Part shown: positions 25,205-33,073 of the stretch, piece by piece
Layout: every line of letters starts with the position of its first letter
Position numbering within the stretch: position 1 is the first letter of the stretch
DNA from: Lewinellaceae bacterium
GTDB lineage: Bacteria; Bacteroidota; Bacteroidia; Chitinophagales; Saprospiraceae
Direction: 5' to 3'
Length of the DNA stretch: 34,886 bases
Assembly (NCBI GenBank): GCA_016711435.1
Contig: JADJSY010000057.1
Span: forward strand, 1-34,886
Program-made: the position numbers and the translations under genes
The notes under the pieces: model-generated
What the model was told of the DNA's origin: nothing
The model's input: only the letters and a program-made list of their open reading frames with translations
The model's database searches: none

Positions 25205-26155
25205 ATGGAAAATCAAATTGAAATTTACAAAAGCCCCGACGGAAATACTTCTATTGAAGTACAATTTGAAAAAGAGACAGTTTGGCTGACACAGAGCCAG
25301 ATAACTGAATTATTTCAACGCGACAGAACCGTTATTTCCAAGCACATCAGTAACGTCTTTAAGGAAGGTGAATTGGAGAAAGAAAGCAATGTGCATTTTT
25401 TGCACATTGCAAATTCAGACAAGCCAGTTGCTTTTTACAACCTCGATGTCATCATCTCCGTCGGTTACCGCGTGAAGTCCCAGCGCGGCACCCAATTCCG
25501 CCAATGGGCCACCCAACGCCTCAAAGAATACCTCGTCCAGGGCTACGCCATCAATGAAAAGCGCCTGGCCGAAAAGCAAATGCACCTGCAAACCCTCAAA
25601 ACGGGTATCCGCATCGTGAGCCGGGCCATCGAAGAGCAGGCTCAAAGCACTGACAATGAAAGCCTTAGCCTGTTTTCGGCTGGCCTTGAAATGCTCGATG
25701 ACTATGACCATGAAGCCTTGGATATCAAAGGCAAAACCGTGCGGGAGGCTGTTCTGCCTTCCGTAGCCGAATACCTCGAAGTCGTGGCCGATATGCGTTC
25801 CGCGTTTTCCTCCGATGTGTTTGCCAAACACAAAGACCACAGTTTTGAAAGTTCGGTAGCGCAAATAGGGCAAAGTTTCGGTGGACAGGAATTATATCCG
25901 AGCCTCGAAGAAAAAGCGGCTACCTTGCTTTATCTGATTATCAAAAACCACGGCTTTGTGGATGGAAACAAACGAATAGGCGCCGCTTGTTTTCTCTACT
26001 TTTTGGAAAAAAATAAATTGCTGTTCAATGATCTCAACCAGACCATTATCAGCAACAAAGCCCTGGCGACCTTGACGCTTTTTGTGGCCGCCAGCAAAGC
26101 CGAAGAAATGGAAACCGTCAGGAAATTGATTATCAGTATACTTAACAGGACATAA
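25205..26155 (+). CDS. RhuM-type N-terminal domain fused to a Fic/Doc domain
   Basis: 316 residues. The N-terminal part (about 1-120) is RhuM/virulence-factor type: EKETVWLTQSQITELFQRDR, TVISKHISNVFKEGELEKES, FYNLDVIISVGYRVKSQRGT, QFRQWATQRLKEYLVQGYAI. This winged-helix-like domain is thought to bind DNA. The C-terminal part (about 215-316) is Fic/Doc with the active-site loop HGFVDGNKRIG (249-259). The Lys in GNKR is the Doc form (phosphorylation of EF-Tu in P1 Doc) rather than the GNGR of AMPylating Fic. It may be a toxin-like or phage-response protein. No separate Phd-type antitoxin is adjacent, so the N-terminal domain may control the toxin in cis. The coding sequence holds a perfect inverted repeat at codons 61-69. 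Confidence 0.88.
   Translation: MENQIEIYKSPDGNTSIEVQFEKETVWLTQSQITELFQRDRTVISKHISNVFKEGELEKESNVHFLHIANSDKPVAFYNLDVIISVGYRVKSQRGTQFRQWATQRLKEYLVQGYAINEKRLAEKQMHLQTLKTGIRIVSRAIEEQAQSTDNESLSLFSAGLEMLDDYDHEALDIKGKTVREAVLPSVAEYLEVVADMRSAFSSDVFAKHKDHSFESSVAQIGQSFGGQELYPSLEEKAATLLYLIIKNHGFVDGNKRIGAACFLYFLEKNKLLFNDLNQTIISNKALATLTLFVAASKAEEMETVRKLIISILNRT
25386..25410. repeat. Perfect inverted repeat inside the RhuM-Fic gene
   Basis: Arms GCAATGTGCA and TGCACATTGC flank five T residues. It encodes NVHFLHIA just after the KEGELEKES segment of the RhuM domain. It could be a DNA dyad or an mRNA hairpin. Confidence 0.85.
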
Positions 26156-26238
26156 AACCTGCTTGCACGAGGCGCAGAAAACCGGCCCCTGCCCGGCAAC
26201 AACTTTAAACTTATACCCCCCCCTAAAGAAAAAGCACC

Positions 26239-27099
26239 ATGGAAAAAAAGAACGAAATAAAAATATTTGAAGAAAGAAAAGTGAGAACACTTTGGGATGC
26301 AGACCAGGAGAAATGGTATTTATCTATTGTGGATGTGATTGCCGTACTTACTGACAGCCCAAACCCACAGATGTATTGGAGGGTTTTGAAGAACAGGCTA
26401 AAGAAAGAGGGAAGTCAGTTGGTTACAAATTGTAACCAACTGAAAATGCAGTCGGCTGACGGCAAGTTTTACCTCACCGATGTAGCCGACACCGAACAAC
26501 TTTTTCGATTGATTCAGTCCATCCCGTCCCCCAAGGCCGAGCCATTCAAACTCTGGCTGGCCCGGGTGGCTGCCGAAAGATTGGACGAAATGCAAGACCC
26601 CGAACTCACTATAGACCGGGCATTGGAACAATATCTGCATTTAGGCTATTCCGAAACCTGGATCAATCAACGCCTGAAAAGTATTGAAATCCGCAAAGAG
26701 TTGACCGATGAGTGGAAAAAACGCGGGCTGAAAGAAGGCGCACAGTTTGCCACACTGACAGACATTATCACCAAAGCATGGTCAGACAAAACCACCAAAG
26801 AATACAAAATGCTGAAAGGTTTGAAAAAAGAAAACCTGCGGGATAATATGACCAACACCGAATTGATCTTGAATATGCTGGCAGAGGCGTCTACCAAAGA
26901 TATTTCAGAAGCGGTACAACCGGAATCTTTTGAAGAAAGCAAAAAAGTGGCTCAACAAGGCGGCAATGTTGCCAAAGTAGCGCTCCGGGAACTGGAAGCC
27001 CGCACAGGGAAAAAAGTCGTTTCCAAATTGAATGCGAATACGGCTTTGTCCCCAAAACAAATTGAACCAACAGACACTAAATCGAAAAAGAAAAAATAA
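26239..27099 (+). CDS. Bro-N domain protein (BRO/phage antirepressor-like)
   Basis: 286 residues. The N-terminal Bro-N domain reads VRTLWDADQEKWYLSIVDVI, YWRVLKNRLKKEGSQLVTNC, FYLTDVADTEQLFRLIQSIP, SPKAEPFKLWLARVAAERLD. The long C-terminal region (ELTDEWKKRGLKEGAQFATL, TDIITKAWSDKTTKEYKMLK, LKKENLRDNMTNTELILNML, and a basic KKKK tail) is shared by a large chromosomal Bacteroidota family. Bro-N domains bind DNA in baculoviruses and phages; the role of this chromosomal form is unknown. It lies 83 bp after the RhuM-Fic gene and its N-domain follows the same plan. A 14-bp-arm palindrome occurs at codons 59-69. The DUF1801 gene follows after 3 nt. Confidence 0.88.
   Translation: MEKKNEIKIFEERKVRTLWDADQEKWYLSIVDVIAVLTDSPNPQMYWRVLKNRLKKEGSQLVTNCNQLKMQSADGKFYLTDVADTEQLFRLIQSIPSPKAEPFKLWLARVAAERLDEMQDPELTIDRALEQYLHLGYSETWINQRLKSIEIRKELTDEWKKRGLKEGAQFATLTDIITKAWSDKTTKEYKMLKGLKKENLRDNMTNTELILNMLAEASTKDISEAVQPESFEESKKVAQQGGNVAKVALRELEARTGKKVVSKLNANTALSPKQIEPTDTKSKKKK
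26415..26443. repeat. Perfect 14-bp-arm palindrome inside the Bro-N gene
   Basis: Arms TCAGTTGGTTACAA and TTGTAACCAACTGA are separated by one A. The sequence encodes SQLVTNCNQLK directly after KKEG, the same place where the RhuM-Fic gene carries its own inverted repeat. A chance match of this length is unlikely in 35 kb. Confidence 0.92.
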
Positions 27100-27102
27100 T
27101 CA

Positions 27103-27510
27103 ATGACAATGCAACAAATCCACCTCAGCCCCGAAGTAACTACACTTCTCGACACACTCAACCCTCCTTTCAGAAATGAAATAGAGCAGTTGAGGCTACT
27201 TATTTTAAGCGCTGACAGTGGAATCACTGAAAATATAAAATGGAACGGCCCCAATTATTGTTTTGACAATGAAGACCGCATCAGCATGCGCGTTCAGGCG
27301 CCTAAACAGGTGCAACTGATTTTCCACCGCGGCGCCAAGGTGAAAGAACAACCCAAAGACAAACTGATAAAAGACGAATCGGGGATTCTGGCCTGGAAGG
27401 AAAACGACCGGGCCGTTGCCTCATTTAAAAATATGGCGGAGATTCAAAGTAGAAAAGACGATTTAACAGCAATCGTCCGGGACTGGATTCGTGCAGCGGC
27501 AAGTCTATAA
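27103..27510 (+). CDS. DUF1801 (YdhG-like) protein
   Basis: 135 residues, cytoplasmic, no signal. The DUF1801 pattern is visible: helical start (LSPEVTTLLDTLNPPFRNEI), LRLLILSADSGITENIKWNG, PNYCFDNEDRISMRVQAPKQ, VQLIFHRGAKVKE, and the closing RAVASFKNMAEIQSRKDDLT. The family has a frataxin-like fold and no firmly known function. The start lies 3 nt after the Bro-N stop, so the two are surely co-transcribed; a second ATG two codons in is an alternative start. It is probably a carried accessory gene rather than a functional partner of Bro-N. Confidence 0.85.
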   Translation: MTMQQIHLSPEVTTLLDTLNPPFRNEIEQLRLLILSADSGITENIKWNGPNYCFDNEDRISMRVQAPKQVQLIFHRGAKVKEQPKDKLIKDESGILAWKENDRAVASFKNMAEIQSRKDDLTAIVRDWIRAAASL

Positions 27511-27519
27511 CTAAAATTA

Positions 27520-28305
27520 ATGCCAATGAAGATGCTTTTGTTGATCCCTGGATGCCTGTTTGGGCTTTGCGTCTGCAAACAGGGAAACCCCTTGGTTTCG
27601 AAAACCGGGCCGCAGGCAATGACAAGTACCCAACCGTCATCCAAGGGCGGCAATCAGGCGCCTGCGCTGTACGACACCCTGTATGTCCACGCGCCAAGTG
27701 GCCTGGTGCTGCGCAAAACACCTTCCAAAAATGGTAAAAAAATTGCTTCCGTGCCAAGAGATGGTCGCCTTTTAAAAGTGCTGGAGCCTGCCGACCCTGG
27801 GAATCGTTTCACCGCCGAAAAGATCGGCTCCTTTGAACTTAGCGGCGGCTGGGTAAAAGTAAAAACCACCCGGGGCGAAGAAGGCTGGCTTTTTGAAGGG
27901 TATCTTTCGCGTTACCCGCCCCTGCTCGAAAAATCGAATGATCCCTGCTGCCTGGCGGGAGAGTTGTTTTACCGCAGTGTTTCTCCAGCAAAAGGGGAGC
28001 GCATCAGTTTTTCGGAATTGGAAGAAACAGAGGGACATCGGCAAGGGTACCTGGACGGCGCCTTTTATGAAACCTTGTTCCATGCAGCAGGAGAGTACGA
28101 GCGATTTTTATTGCCAGCCGGCAAAATGACCATGCAAGAGGCATTGGTGCTGTTTCGCTCGCTTTGGTTTGGTAGCACTAAAACGTTTAGTAAATACGAT
28201 GCCGCCAAGAGAAGGCTCAACGTTTTCAGTACTGACGGCCAAAAACAAAATTTGGTCATCGAATTGGATGACTCGGAAAGGTTGAGAATTTATTATTCGT
28301 ATTGA
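27520..28305 (+). CDS. Exported protein with bacterial SH3 domain
   Basis: 261 residues. The N-terminus (MLLLIPGCLFGLCVC) is a short hydrophobic export signal; the cysteines do not make a textbook lipobox. A bacterial SH3 (SH3b) domain spans about residues 50-130 (YVHAPSGLVLRKTPSKNGKK, WVKVKTTRGEEGWLFEGYLS), a fold often used to bind peptidoglycan or peptides. The C-terminal half (SFSELEETEGHRQGYLDGAF to the YYSY end) is unfamiliar to me. It starts 9 nt after the DUF1801 gene and is probably in the same transcript. MPMKMLL has two possible starts. Confidence 0.78.
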   Translation: MPMKMLLLIPGCLFGLCVCKQGNPLVSKTGPQAMTSTQPSSKGGNQAPALYDTLYVHAPSGLVLRKTPSKNGKKIASVPRDGRLLKVLEPADPGNRFTAEKIGSFELSGGWVKVKTTRGEEGWLFEGYLSRYPPLLEKSNDPCCLAGELFYRSVSPAKGERISFSELEETEGHRQGYLDGAFYETLFHAAGEYERFLLPAGKMTMQEALVLFRSLWFGSTKTFSKYDAAKRRLNVFSTDGQKQNLVIELDDSERLRIYYSY

Positions 28306-28349
28306 AAGCGCTCAACGTTCAGTATAACTGGTAAACCAACACCGCAACC

Positions 28350-29294
28350 ATGAATAAAACGAACATAATTATTGCTGGCATTGGAGGAGTCGGCGGTTAT
28401 TTTGGAGGGTTATTAGCAAAACATTTTCACGACCATGAGCATGTTGAAATCAACTTTTTTGCTCGTGGCAAACACCTGGCAGAAATTCAAAAACACGGAC
28501 TTCAAGTAACAAAGGGCAACAGCACTTTTATTGCTAAACCAACGATAGCAACTGACCATCCATCTGAATTGGGTATTGCAGACTTCATGATCATAAGTAC
28601 AAAAAGTTATGACATTGAAGCCGTCATTCAACAATTACAACCTTGTATCAATCAAGACACCATTATTTTGCCATTGCTCAATGGCGTGGACAGCAGGGAA
28701 CGAATAAAACATGTACTCACGGACAACATCGTTTTAGAGGGTTGTGTCTATATCGTTTCCCGTTTGAAACAAGCCGGCATCATTGAAAATAGCGGAATCA
28801 TTGAAACGCTTTATTTTGGGCTGGACAACTATGTAAATGAAAAATTACTACTGTTTGAAAAATTGTTCAGGGAAGCAAAAGTTGAAGCAACTTATTCCAC
28901 AAGTATTTCAACCATCATTTGGGAAAAATTTATTTTCATTTCTCCTGTTGCTACGGCAACATCTTATTTTGACAAATGCATAGGAGCACTTCTTGCTCAC
29001 AAAGAAAAACGAATGATGGTAATTGCTTTACTGGAAGAAGTTATACAAGTGGCTAAGGCAAAAAACGTTCTTATTTCGGAAGACATTCTGGAAAAAACAT
29101 TGAATAAATGGAAGGCATTGCCGTTTGAAACAACATCTTCCATGCACGCTGACTTTAAAAACAAAAAACCTAACAACGAATTACTATCATTGACCGGCTA
29201 TGTGATTAAGGAGGGAAGAAAATATAATATAGAGACCCCGACATATCTAGTGGCTTATGCGGAACTCGAAAAGAAAAGCCTCCAACAACTATGA
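28350..29294 (+). CDS. 2-dehydropantoate 2-reductase (ApbA/PanE family)
   Basis: 314 residues. The Rossmann motif IIIAGIGGVGGYFGGLLAKH opens the protein, followed by the substrate-side lysine region (ISTKSYD), the LPLLNGVDSRERI loop and the C-terminal helical domain with WEKFIFISPVATATSYFD and SSMHADFKNKKPNN, all PanE/ApbA hallmarks. The usual reaction is NADPH-dependent reduction of ketopantoate to pantoate in coenzyme A synthesis; paralogues act on other 2-oxoacids, and the sequence cannot settle which. It is 44 bp downstream of the SH3 gene. It uses more AT-rich codons than the xylan genes, hinting at a different origin for this block. Confidence 0.88.
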   Translation: MNKTNIIIAGIGGVGGYFGGLLAKHFHDHEHVEINFFARGKHLAEIQKHGLQVTKGNSTFIAKPTIATDHPSELGIADFMIISTKSYDIEAVIQQLQPCINQDTIILPLLNGVDSRERIKHVLTDNIVLEGCVYIVSRLKQAGIIENSGIIETLYFGLDNYVNEKLLLFEKLFREAKVEATYSTSISTIIWEKFIFISPVATATSYFDKCIGALLAHKEKRMMVIALLEEVIQVAKAKNVLISEDILEKTLNKWKALPFETTSSMHADFKNKKPNNELLSLTGYVIKEGRKYNIETPTYLVAYAELEKKSLQQL

Positions 29295-29356
29295 CAGACA
29301 GACCGAACATACTTGTAATTGCCGATCGTTACATCCGGCAGCTAAAGCAGCCGGTA

Positions 29357-29395
29357 CAAAAAAAGCGGCCCGGTGTCCCACACACCGAAGCCGCT
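29357..29395 (-). terminator. Intrinsic terminator of the dcw/ftsZ transcript
   Basis: On the minus strand AGCGGC pairs with GCCGCT and CGGTGT with ACACCG across a small bulge and short loop, followed directly by seven T residues. It is the only classical hairpin-plus-T-tract I found. It lies about 200 nt past the ftsZ stop. Confidence 0.75.
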
Positions 29396-29427
29396 ACCAC
29401 TTAGCAGAAATAAAACTTTGTATATCT

Positions 29428-29598
29428 AATGATGAATGATGAGCGATGAATGATGAATATTTCATCGTCAGCACGTCAGTTTTGCCATTCAATAAAGATT
29501 GATATGCAACAACTTATACCAAGGCATTTAATTTAAGGCTCCTAAGCACAATATATTCATCATTCATCATTCATCATTTATCATTCATCATTCATCAC
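29428..29598. repeat. Inverted pair of GATGAAT-type repeats
   Basis: The left arm (29428-29462) is built of ATGATGAATGATGAGCGATG-type words. The right arm (29553-29598) is built of ATTCATC/CATTCATC words and ends at the ftsZ stop codon. They are inverted copies around a 90-bp unique centre. Confidence 0.8.
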
Positions 29599-29599
29599 T

Positions 29600-31093
29600 T
29601 TAATCAACGTTATCGTGCAAATACGTATTCCCCCCTACCCTGATCTCGCCTTCTTCTTCGAGTGAAACCGTCCAGTTTGACATGGCAGGTTGTTGGGCGT
29701 CGGGTACGTCTTCCAGGCTGATGCTTTTACGCAGGTAAGCAGGCTGGTTTTCCAGTTCGATGATGGTCTGTGGAGAACTGAGTTTCACCACGTTGATCGG
29801 GCGGTTCAAAGCCTCCTGACGGCGGCGTTGAGCCTCTTCGATGCGACGGCGGCGCTCTTCGGGCGGAATTTCATCATCCTCGGGGTGGCGCAGAAACGGA
29901 TCGCTGTTAACAGGCGTCGTACGGCGAATTTTATCCACAGTCTCCCGGATGTTATCGAACTCGAATTCGAGCGCGGTAGCCGCCTTCTCATCTACCGGGG
30001 AATACGCCTCATCGGACGTAATCGTAAAGAGAGAAGGCTCGTTCTTTTTTCCGGCGGCCTCATCGTCGAGGTGTACCACCTGGCGTTCGTTCGTGTTTTG
30101 CTGGCGCTGAATGCCCGGCGTATTGTTCTTGCGGTCGGCCACTTCAAAACCGGTGGCAATGATCGTCACCGCCAGTTTTTCTCCGAGGCGCTCGTCGAAG
30201 CAGTTACCCCAAATCAGGTTGGCATTTTCGCCGGCCTTTTCCTGTACGAACTGTGTGATTTCAAAGATTTCGTCCATGGTCGCTTCTTTGGCGCCCGAGG
30301 TGATATTCACCAGGATGTTTTTAGCGCCGAAAATATCATTGTCTTCGAGCAGCGGCGAGCGAAGCGCTTCGTCGGCAGCCCGGAAAGCGCGGTTTTCACC
30401 CTCGATCGTAGACGTACCCATGATGGCTACACCCGAGCCGCGCATGGTCGTGTTCACGTCTTCAAAGTCGACGTTCACATATCCAGGAACAGTGATAATT
30501 TCCGCGATGCCTTTTGCGGCAGTACAGAGGATATTGTCCGCTTCTGCAAAGGCTGCGGAAATGCTCAGGTTGCCGAAGATGTCGCGCAGTTTGTCGTTGG
30601 AAATAATGACCAGACAGTCCACATTTTTGCGCAGTTCTTCGAGGCCTTCCATGCCGTTTCCAACGCGGGTTTTGCCTTCAAAAGTGAACGGCAGCGTGAC
30701 GATACCAACGGTCAGGATGCCTAGTTCCTGGGCGGCCTTGGCGATGATCGGCGCGGCGCCGGTACCGGTTCCTCCGCCCATGCCGGCTGTGATAAAGGCC
30801 ATTTTGGTGCCTGTTTCGAGGAAACGTTTGATTTCATCGATGCTTTCAATACAGGCTTGTTTGCCGACGGAGGGCTTGCTGCCTGCGCCGCGGCCTTCGG
30901 TCAGCAACTGGCCGAGTGAAATTTTGGTGGGCACCGGGCTGAGTTGCATGGATTGCGCGTCCGTATTGCAGATGGCGTAATCGACACCTACGATGCCTTG
31001 TTTGTACATGTGCGTGACAGCATTAGAACCGCCGCCACCTACGCCGATGATTTTGATGATACTAGGCTCATCTTTTGGCAAATCAAATAGCAT
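29600..31093 (-). CDS. ftsZ: Cell division protein FtsZ
   Basis: 497 residues. The tubulin-like GTPase domain starts KIIGVGGGGSNAVTHM, has the signature GGGTGTG (106-112) in ITAGMGGGTGTGAAPIIAKA, and the T7 loop/synergy region with CFDERLGEKLAVTIIATGFE. After about residue 320 comes a long variable linker with charged repeats (EERRRRIEEAQRRRQEALNR), then the terminal GGNTYLHDNVD peptide that in Bacteroidota binds FtsA and other partners. It polymerises into the Z ring at midcell. It is the last gene of the murC-ftsQ-ftsA-ftsZ block and is followed by the terminator described. A four-helix-bundle remnant separates it from ftsA. Confidence 0.98.
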   Translation of the reverse strand: MLFDLPKDEPSIIKIIGVGGGGSNAVTHMYKQGIVGVDYAICNTDAQSMQLSPVPTKISLGQLLTEGRGAGSKPSVGKQACIESIDEIKRFLETGTKMAFITAGMGGGTGTGAAPIIAKAAQELGILTVGIVTLPFTFEGKTRVGNGMEGLEELRKNVDCLVIISNDKLRDIFGNLSISAAFAEADNILCTAAKGIAEIITVPGYVNVDFEDVNTTMRGSGVAIMGTSTIEGENRAFRAADEALRSPLLEDNDIFGAKNILVNITSGAKEATMDEIFEITQFVQEKAGENANLIWGNCFDERLGEKLAVTIIATGFEVADRKNNTPGIQRQQNTNERQVVHLDDEAAGKKNEPSLFTITSDEAYSPVDEKAATALEFEFDNIRETVDKIRRTTPVNSDPFLRHPEDDEIPPEERRRRIEEAQRRRQEALNRPINVVKLSSPQTIIELENQPAYLRKSISLEDVPDAQQPAMSNWTVSLEEEGEIRVGGNTYLHDNVD

Positions 31094-31101
31094 AACTAAG
31101 A

Positions 31102-31126
31102 GAGTGAGAGTTATGAGTTATGGGTG
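31102..31126 (+). repeat. GAGTGAGAGTTATGAG repeat upstream of ftsZ
   Basis: GAGTGAGAGTTATGAGTTAT resembles the reverse complement of the 3' end of ftsA (31572-31589, which reads GTGAGAGTGAGTTATGAG on the coding strand). The ftsA tail and this intergenic word form an imperfect inverted pair around the four-helix-bundle remnant. Confidence 0.55.
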
Positions 31127-31181
31127 ATCCCTCTTGATTTTACAATGATATGGGTTGAAAAGAATCAAAGTTGAAAGTGTA

Positions 31182-31501
31182 TTATTTAGGTATTCTCCCG
31201 CTGCGAATCATACGCAGCAGTTCATTTGTATCTTGAAATATGGATTGATATTCTGCATAAGTTAGAAATTCCGTACGATGCAGTAATTCAATCCAGTATA
31301 TCGTTTCGTCAGTTTCTTTTTGAGCAACTCCCAATTTGTGAATAAAATCGGCAGCACTTTCTGCATTTTGGGCTTCCCGGATATTTGCACCGATTGAAGT
31401 CCCTGATCTCAGCATTTGCTTGCTCAAAACGTATCTTTCTTTTCTCCAATTAAATATTTACAAATAGGATCGAATCGCTAGATTCATGGATTTTCACGCA
31501 T
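31182..31501 (-). pseudogene. Four-helix-bundle (S23/IVP) gene with broken N-terminus
   Basis: The last 81 codons are clean four-helix-bundle sequence (YVLSKQMLRSGTSIGANIRE, AQNAESAADFIHKLGVAQKE, TDETIYWIELLHRTEFLT). The expected first 35-40 residues are present only in pieces in other frames: MRENP at 31501, then LAIRS, then KYLIGEKKD just before YVLSKQ. At least two indels are needed to join them. The gene is therefore either a decaying copy or hit by several assembly errors. S23-type proteins were first seen as ORFs in 23S rRNA intervening sequences; their cellular role is unknown. It lies between ftsA and ftsZ on the same strand. Confidence 0.75.
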
Positions 31502-31559
31502 CGGAGAGCCGCAACTGTTTCATAATATTGGAGTTTTAATGGGTTATTGTAAAGAGTTA

Positions 31560-32918
31560 TCAAGGCTGTCGCTCATAACTCACTCTCACTTTTTGAAAGT
31601 CCACGTCCGGCTCTGCTTCGAACCATTCCTTTGTTTTTTTGAAGACATTATCGAACCAGGTGGCTCCTTTTTCTTCTGAAACATTGGATGGTTCTTTCGG
31701 CTCGTCATTGACTTCCGGTTTGGCTTCTTCTTTTTGCGCTTTTGACGGGTCGATGTCCTGCAAGCCGCGCATCAGCAAGCCGATGGCTGTGCTGAAAATC
31801 GGGCTGTTCACCTTTTCGTGGTAGCCGTGCGCCAGGTGTTCCAGTGGAACGCCGATGCGGCAGGACATGCCGGTGTGAAACTCCGTGAGTTTGTCCGTGT
31901 TGGCCAGCAGCGCCCCACCGCCGGTGAGCACGATGCCACCGATGAGTTTGCGCTCGTAGCCGCTGCGGCGGATTTCCCAAAGCACATAGTCGAGTACTTC
32001 TTCCATCCGCGCCTGTATGATACGGGCCAGGTTTTTCTCGCTGATTTCCTTGTGGTCGCGTCCTTTCAGACCCGGGATGGTGATGATCCGGTTGTCGAAC
32101 ACCTCGTTGGCGAGGGCGGAACCGAATTTCACTTTAAGTTTTTCAGCCTGAGGCTGCATCACGGTGCAGCCTTCCTTGATGTCGGCTGTGATGACGTTGC
32201 CGCCGAAAGGAATCACAGCCGTGTGGCGGATGATACCTTCGTGGAACACCGTAATATCCGTGGTGCCGCCACCGATGTCGACGAGCGCTACACCTGCCTG
32301 TTTTTCCTCTTCGGACAATGTGGCGTCAGCGCTGGCAATAGGCTCGAGGGTGAGATCGGCTACTTTGAGTCCGGTTTTTTCGATGCAGCGGTAAATGTTG
32401 TTTACCGCTGTGATCTGGCCGGTAATAATGTGGAAATTGGCTTCCAGCCGCACCCCGCACATACCGACAGGATCTGTGATGCCCTGCTCGGAATCCACGG
32501 TGAATTCCTGCGGGAAGACATGGATGATCTTGTCGCCGGGCGGCAACACGAGTTTGAACATGTCATTCACCAGCCGGTCGATGTCGCGGTGGGCAATTTC
32601 GGTGTGATCGCTTTCGCGGGTCAAAATGCCCCTATGCTGGAGGCTTTTGATGTGCTGACCCGCAATGCCGACGTGTACGGCGCGAAATTTCATTTGTGCC
32701 TGGCGCTCGGCGATGTCGATCGCTTCGCGGATGGCGTTGACTGTTTTTTCGATGTTGCTGACTACGCCGCGCAGCACACCGACACTTTCGACTTTGCCGA
32801 TACCGACAATTTCAAGTTTTCCATGTTTGTTCCTGCGGCCTGCGAGACAACATACCTTGGTGGTGCCGATGTCTAAGGCAACGACAACATCATGGGGTTG
32901 TGGGAGTAATTCCGTCAT
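31560..32918 (-). CDS. ftsA: Cell division protein FtsA
   Basis: 452 residues of the actin/HSP70 ATPase superfamily. Phosphate-1 loop VVALDIGTTKVCCLAG (about 12-27), the SHS2/1C domain (VHVGIAGQHIKSLQHRGILT), phosphate-2 VALVDIGGGTTDITVFHEG and adenosine motif IGGIVLTGGGALLANTDKLT. The C-terminus carries an acidic linker and an amphipathic end (WFDNVFKKTKEWF) suited to membrane binding. It tethers FtsZ to the inner membrane. The start MTELLPQPHD is chosen because the longer open frame upstream reads through the GGTTGATGA repeat. Its last codons (VRVSYERQP) are made of the same GAGTGAG/TTATGAG words as the intergenic repeat near ftsZ. Confidence 0.97.
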   Translation of the reverse strand: MTELLPQPHDVVVALDIGTTKVCCLAGRRNKHGKLEIVGIGKVESVGVLRGVVSNIEKTVNAIREAIDIAERQAQMKFRAVHVGIAGQHIKSLQHRGILTRESDHTEIAHRDIDRLVNDMFKLVLPPGDKIIHVFPQEFTVDSEQGITDPVGMCGVRLEANFHIITGQITAVNNIYRCIEKTGLKVADLTLEPIASADATLSEEEKQAGVALVDIGGGTTDITVFHEGIIRHTAVIPFGGNVITADIKEGCTVMQPQAEKLKVKFGSALANEVFDNRIITIPGLKGRDHKEISEKNLARIIQARMEEVLDYVLWEIRRSGYERKLIGGIVLTGGGALLANTDKLTEFHTGMSCRIGVPLEHLAHGYHEKVNSPIFSTAIGLLMRGLQDIDPSKAQKEEAKPEVNDEPKEPSNVSEEKGATWFDNVFKKTKEWFEAEPDVDFQKVRVSYERQP

Positions 32919-33031
32919 AACGTTTCTGTTTAAGTGGTCGAGTTTCAGTTTGTTTTGTGTTCCTGCCGCGATGCGAAACTCTTTCCCGCGACAAAAATAG
33001 TATTTTAAATATTTTGTTTCAATTTTTTTTT

Positions 33032-33065
33032 GGTTGATGAGGTTTATAAGGTTGATGAGGTTGAT
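33032..33065 (+). repeat. Left arm of a perfect 34-bp inverted repeat flanking a four-helix-bundle gene
   Basis: The arm starts GGTTGATGAGGTTTATAAGG and is the exact reverse complement of 33548-33581. It lies 8 bp beyond the four-helix-bundle stop codon. Confidence 0.92.
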
Positions 33066-33073
33066 ATGTAGCA

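Larger units (their letters stand above)
29295..29599. other. Convergent intergenic region, PanE to ftsZ
   Basis: This 305-bp gap holds an intrinsic terminator for the leftward ftsZ transcript and an inverted pair of GATGAAT/ATTCATC repeats. A 37-codon open frame at 29291-29404 overlaps the terminator and has no recognisable similarity, so I do not call it a gene. Confidence 0.6.

Noticed and set aside
29291..29404. 37-codon open frame starting MTDRPNILVIADRY after panE
   Set aside because: It runs through the intrinsic terminator hairpin and has no recognisable similarity, so coding is unlikely.
29690..30724. 344-codon plus-strand frame, with further long plus-strand frames at 30111-30980 and 31818-32876
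   Set aside because: They are antisense to ftsZ and ftsA, have no signal or domain, and result from the codon bias of the real genes.
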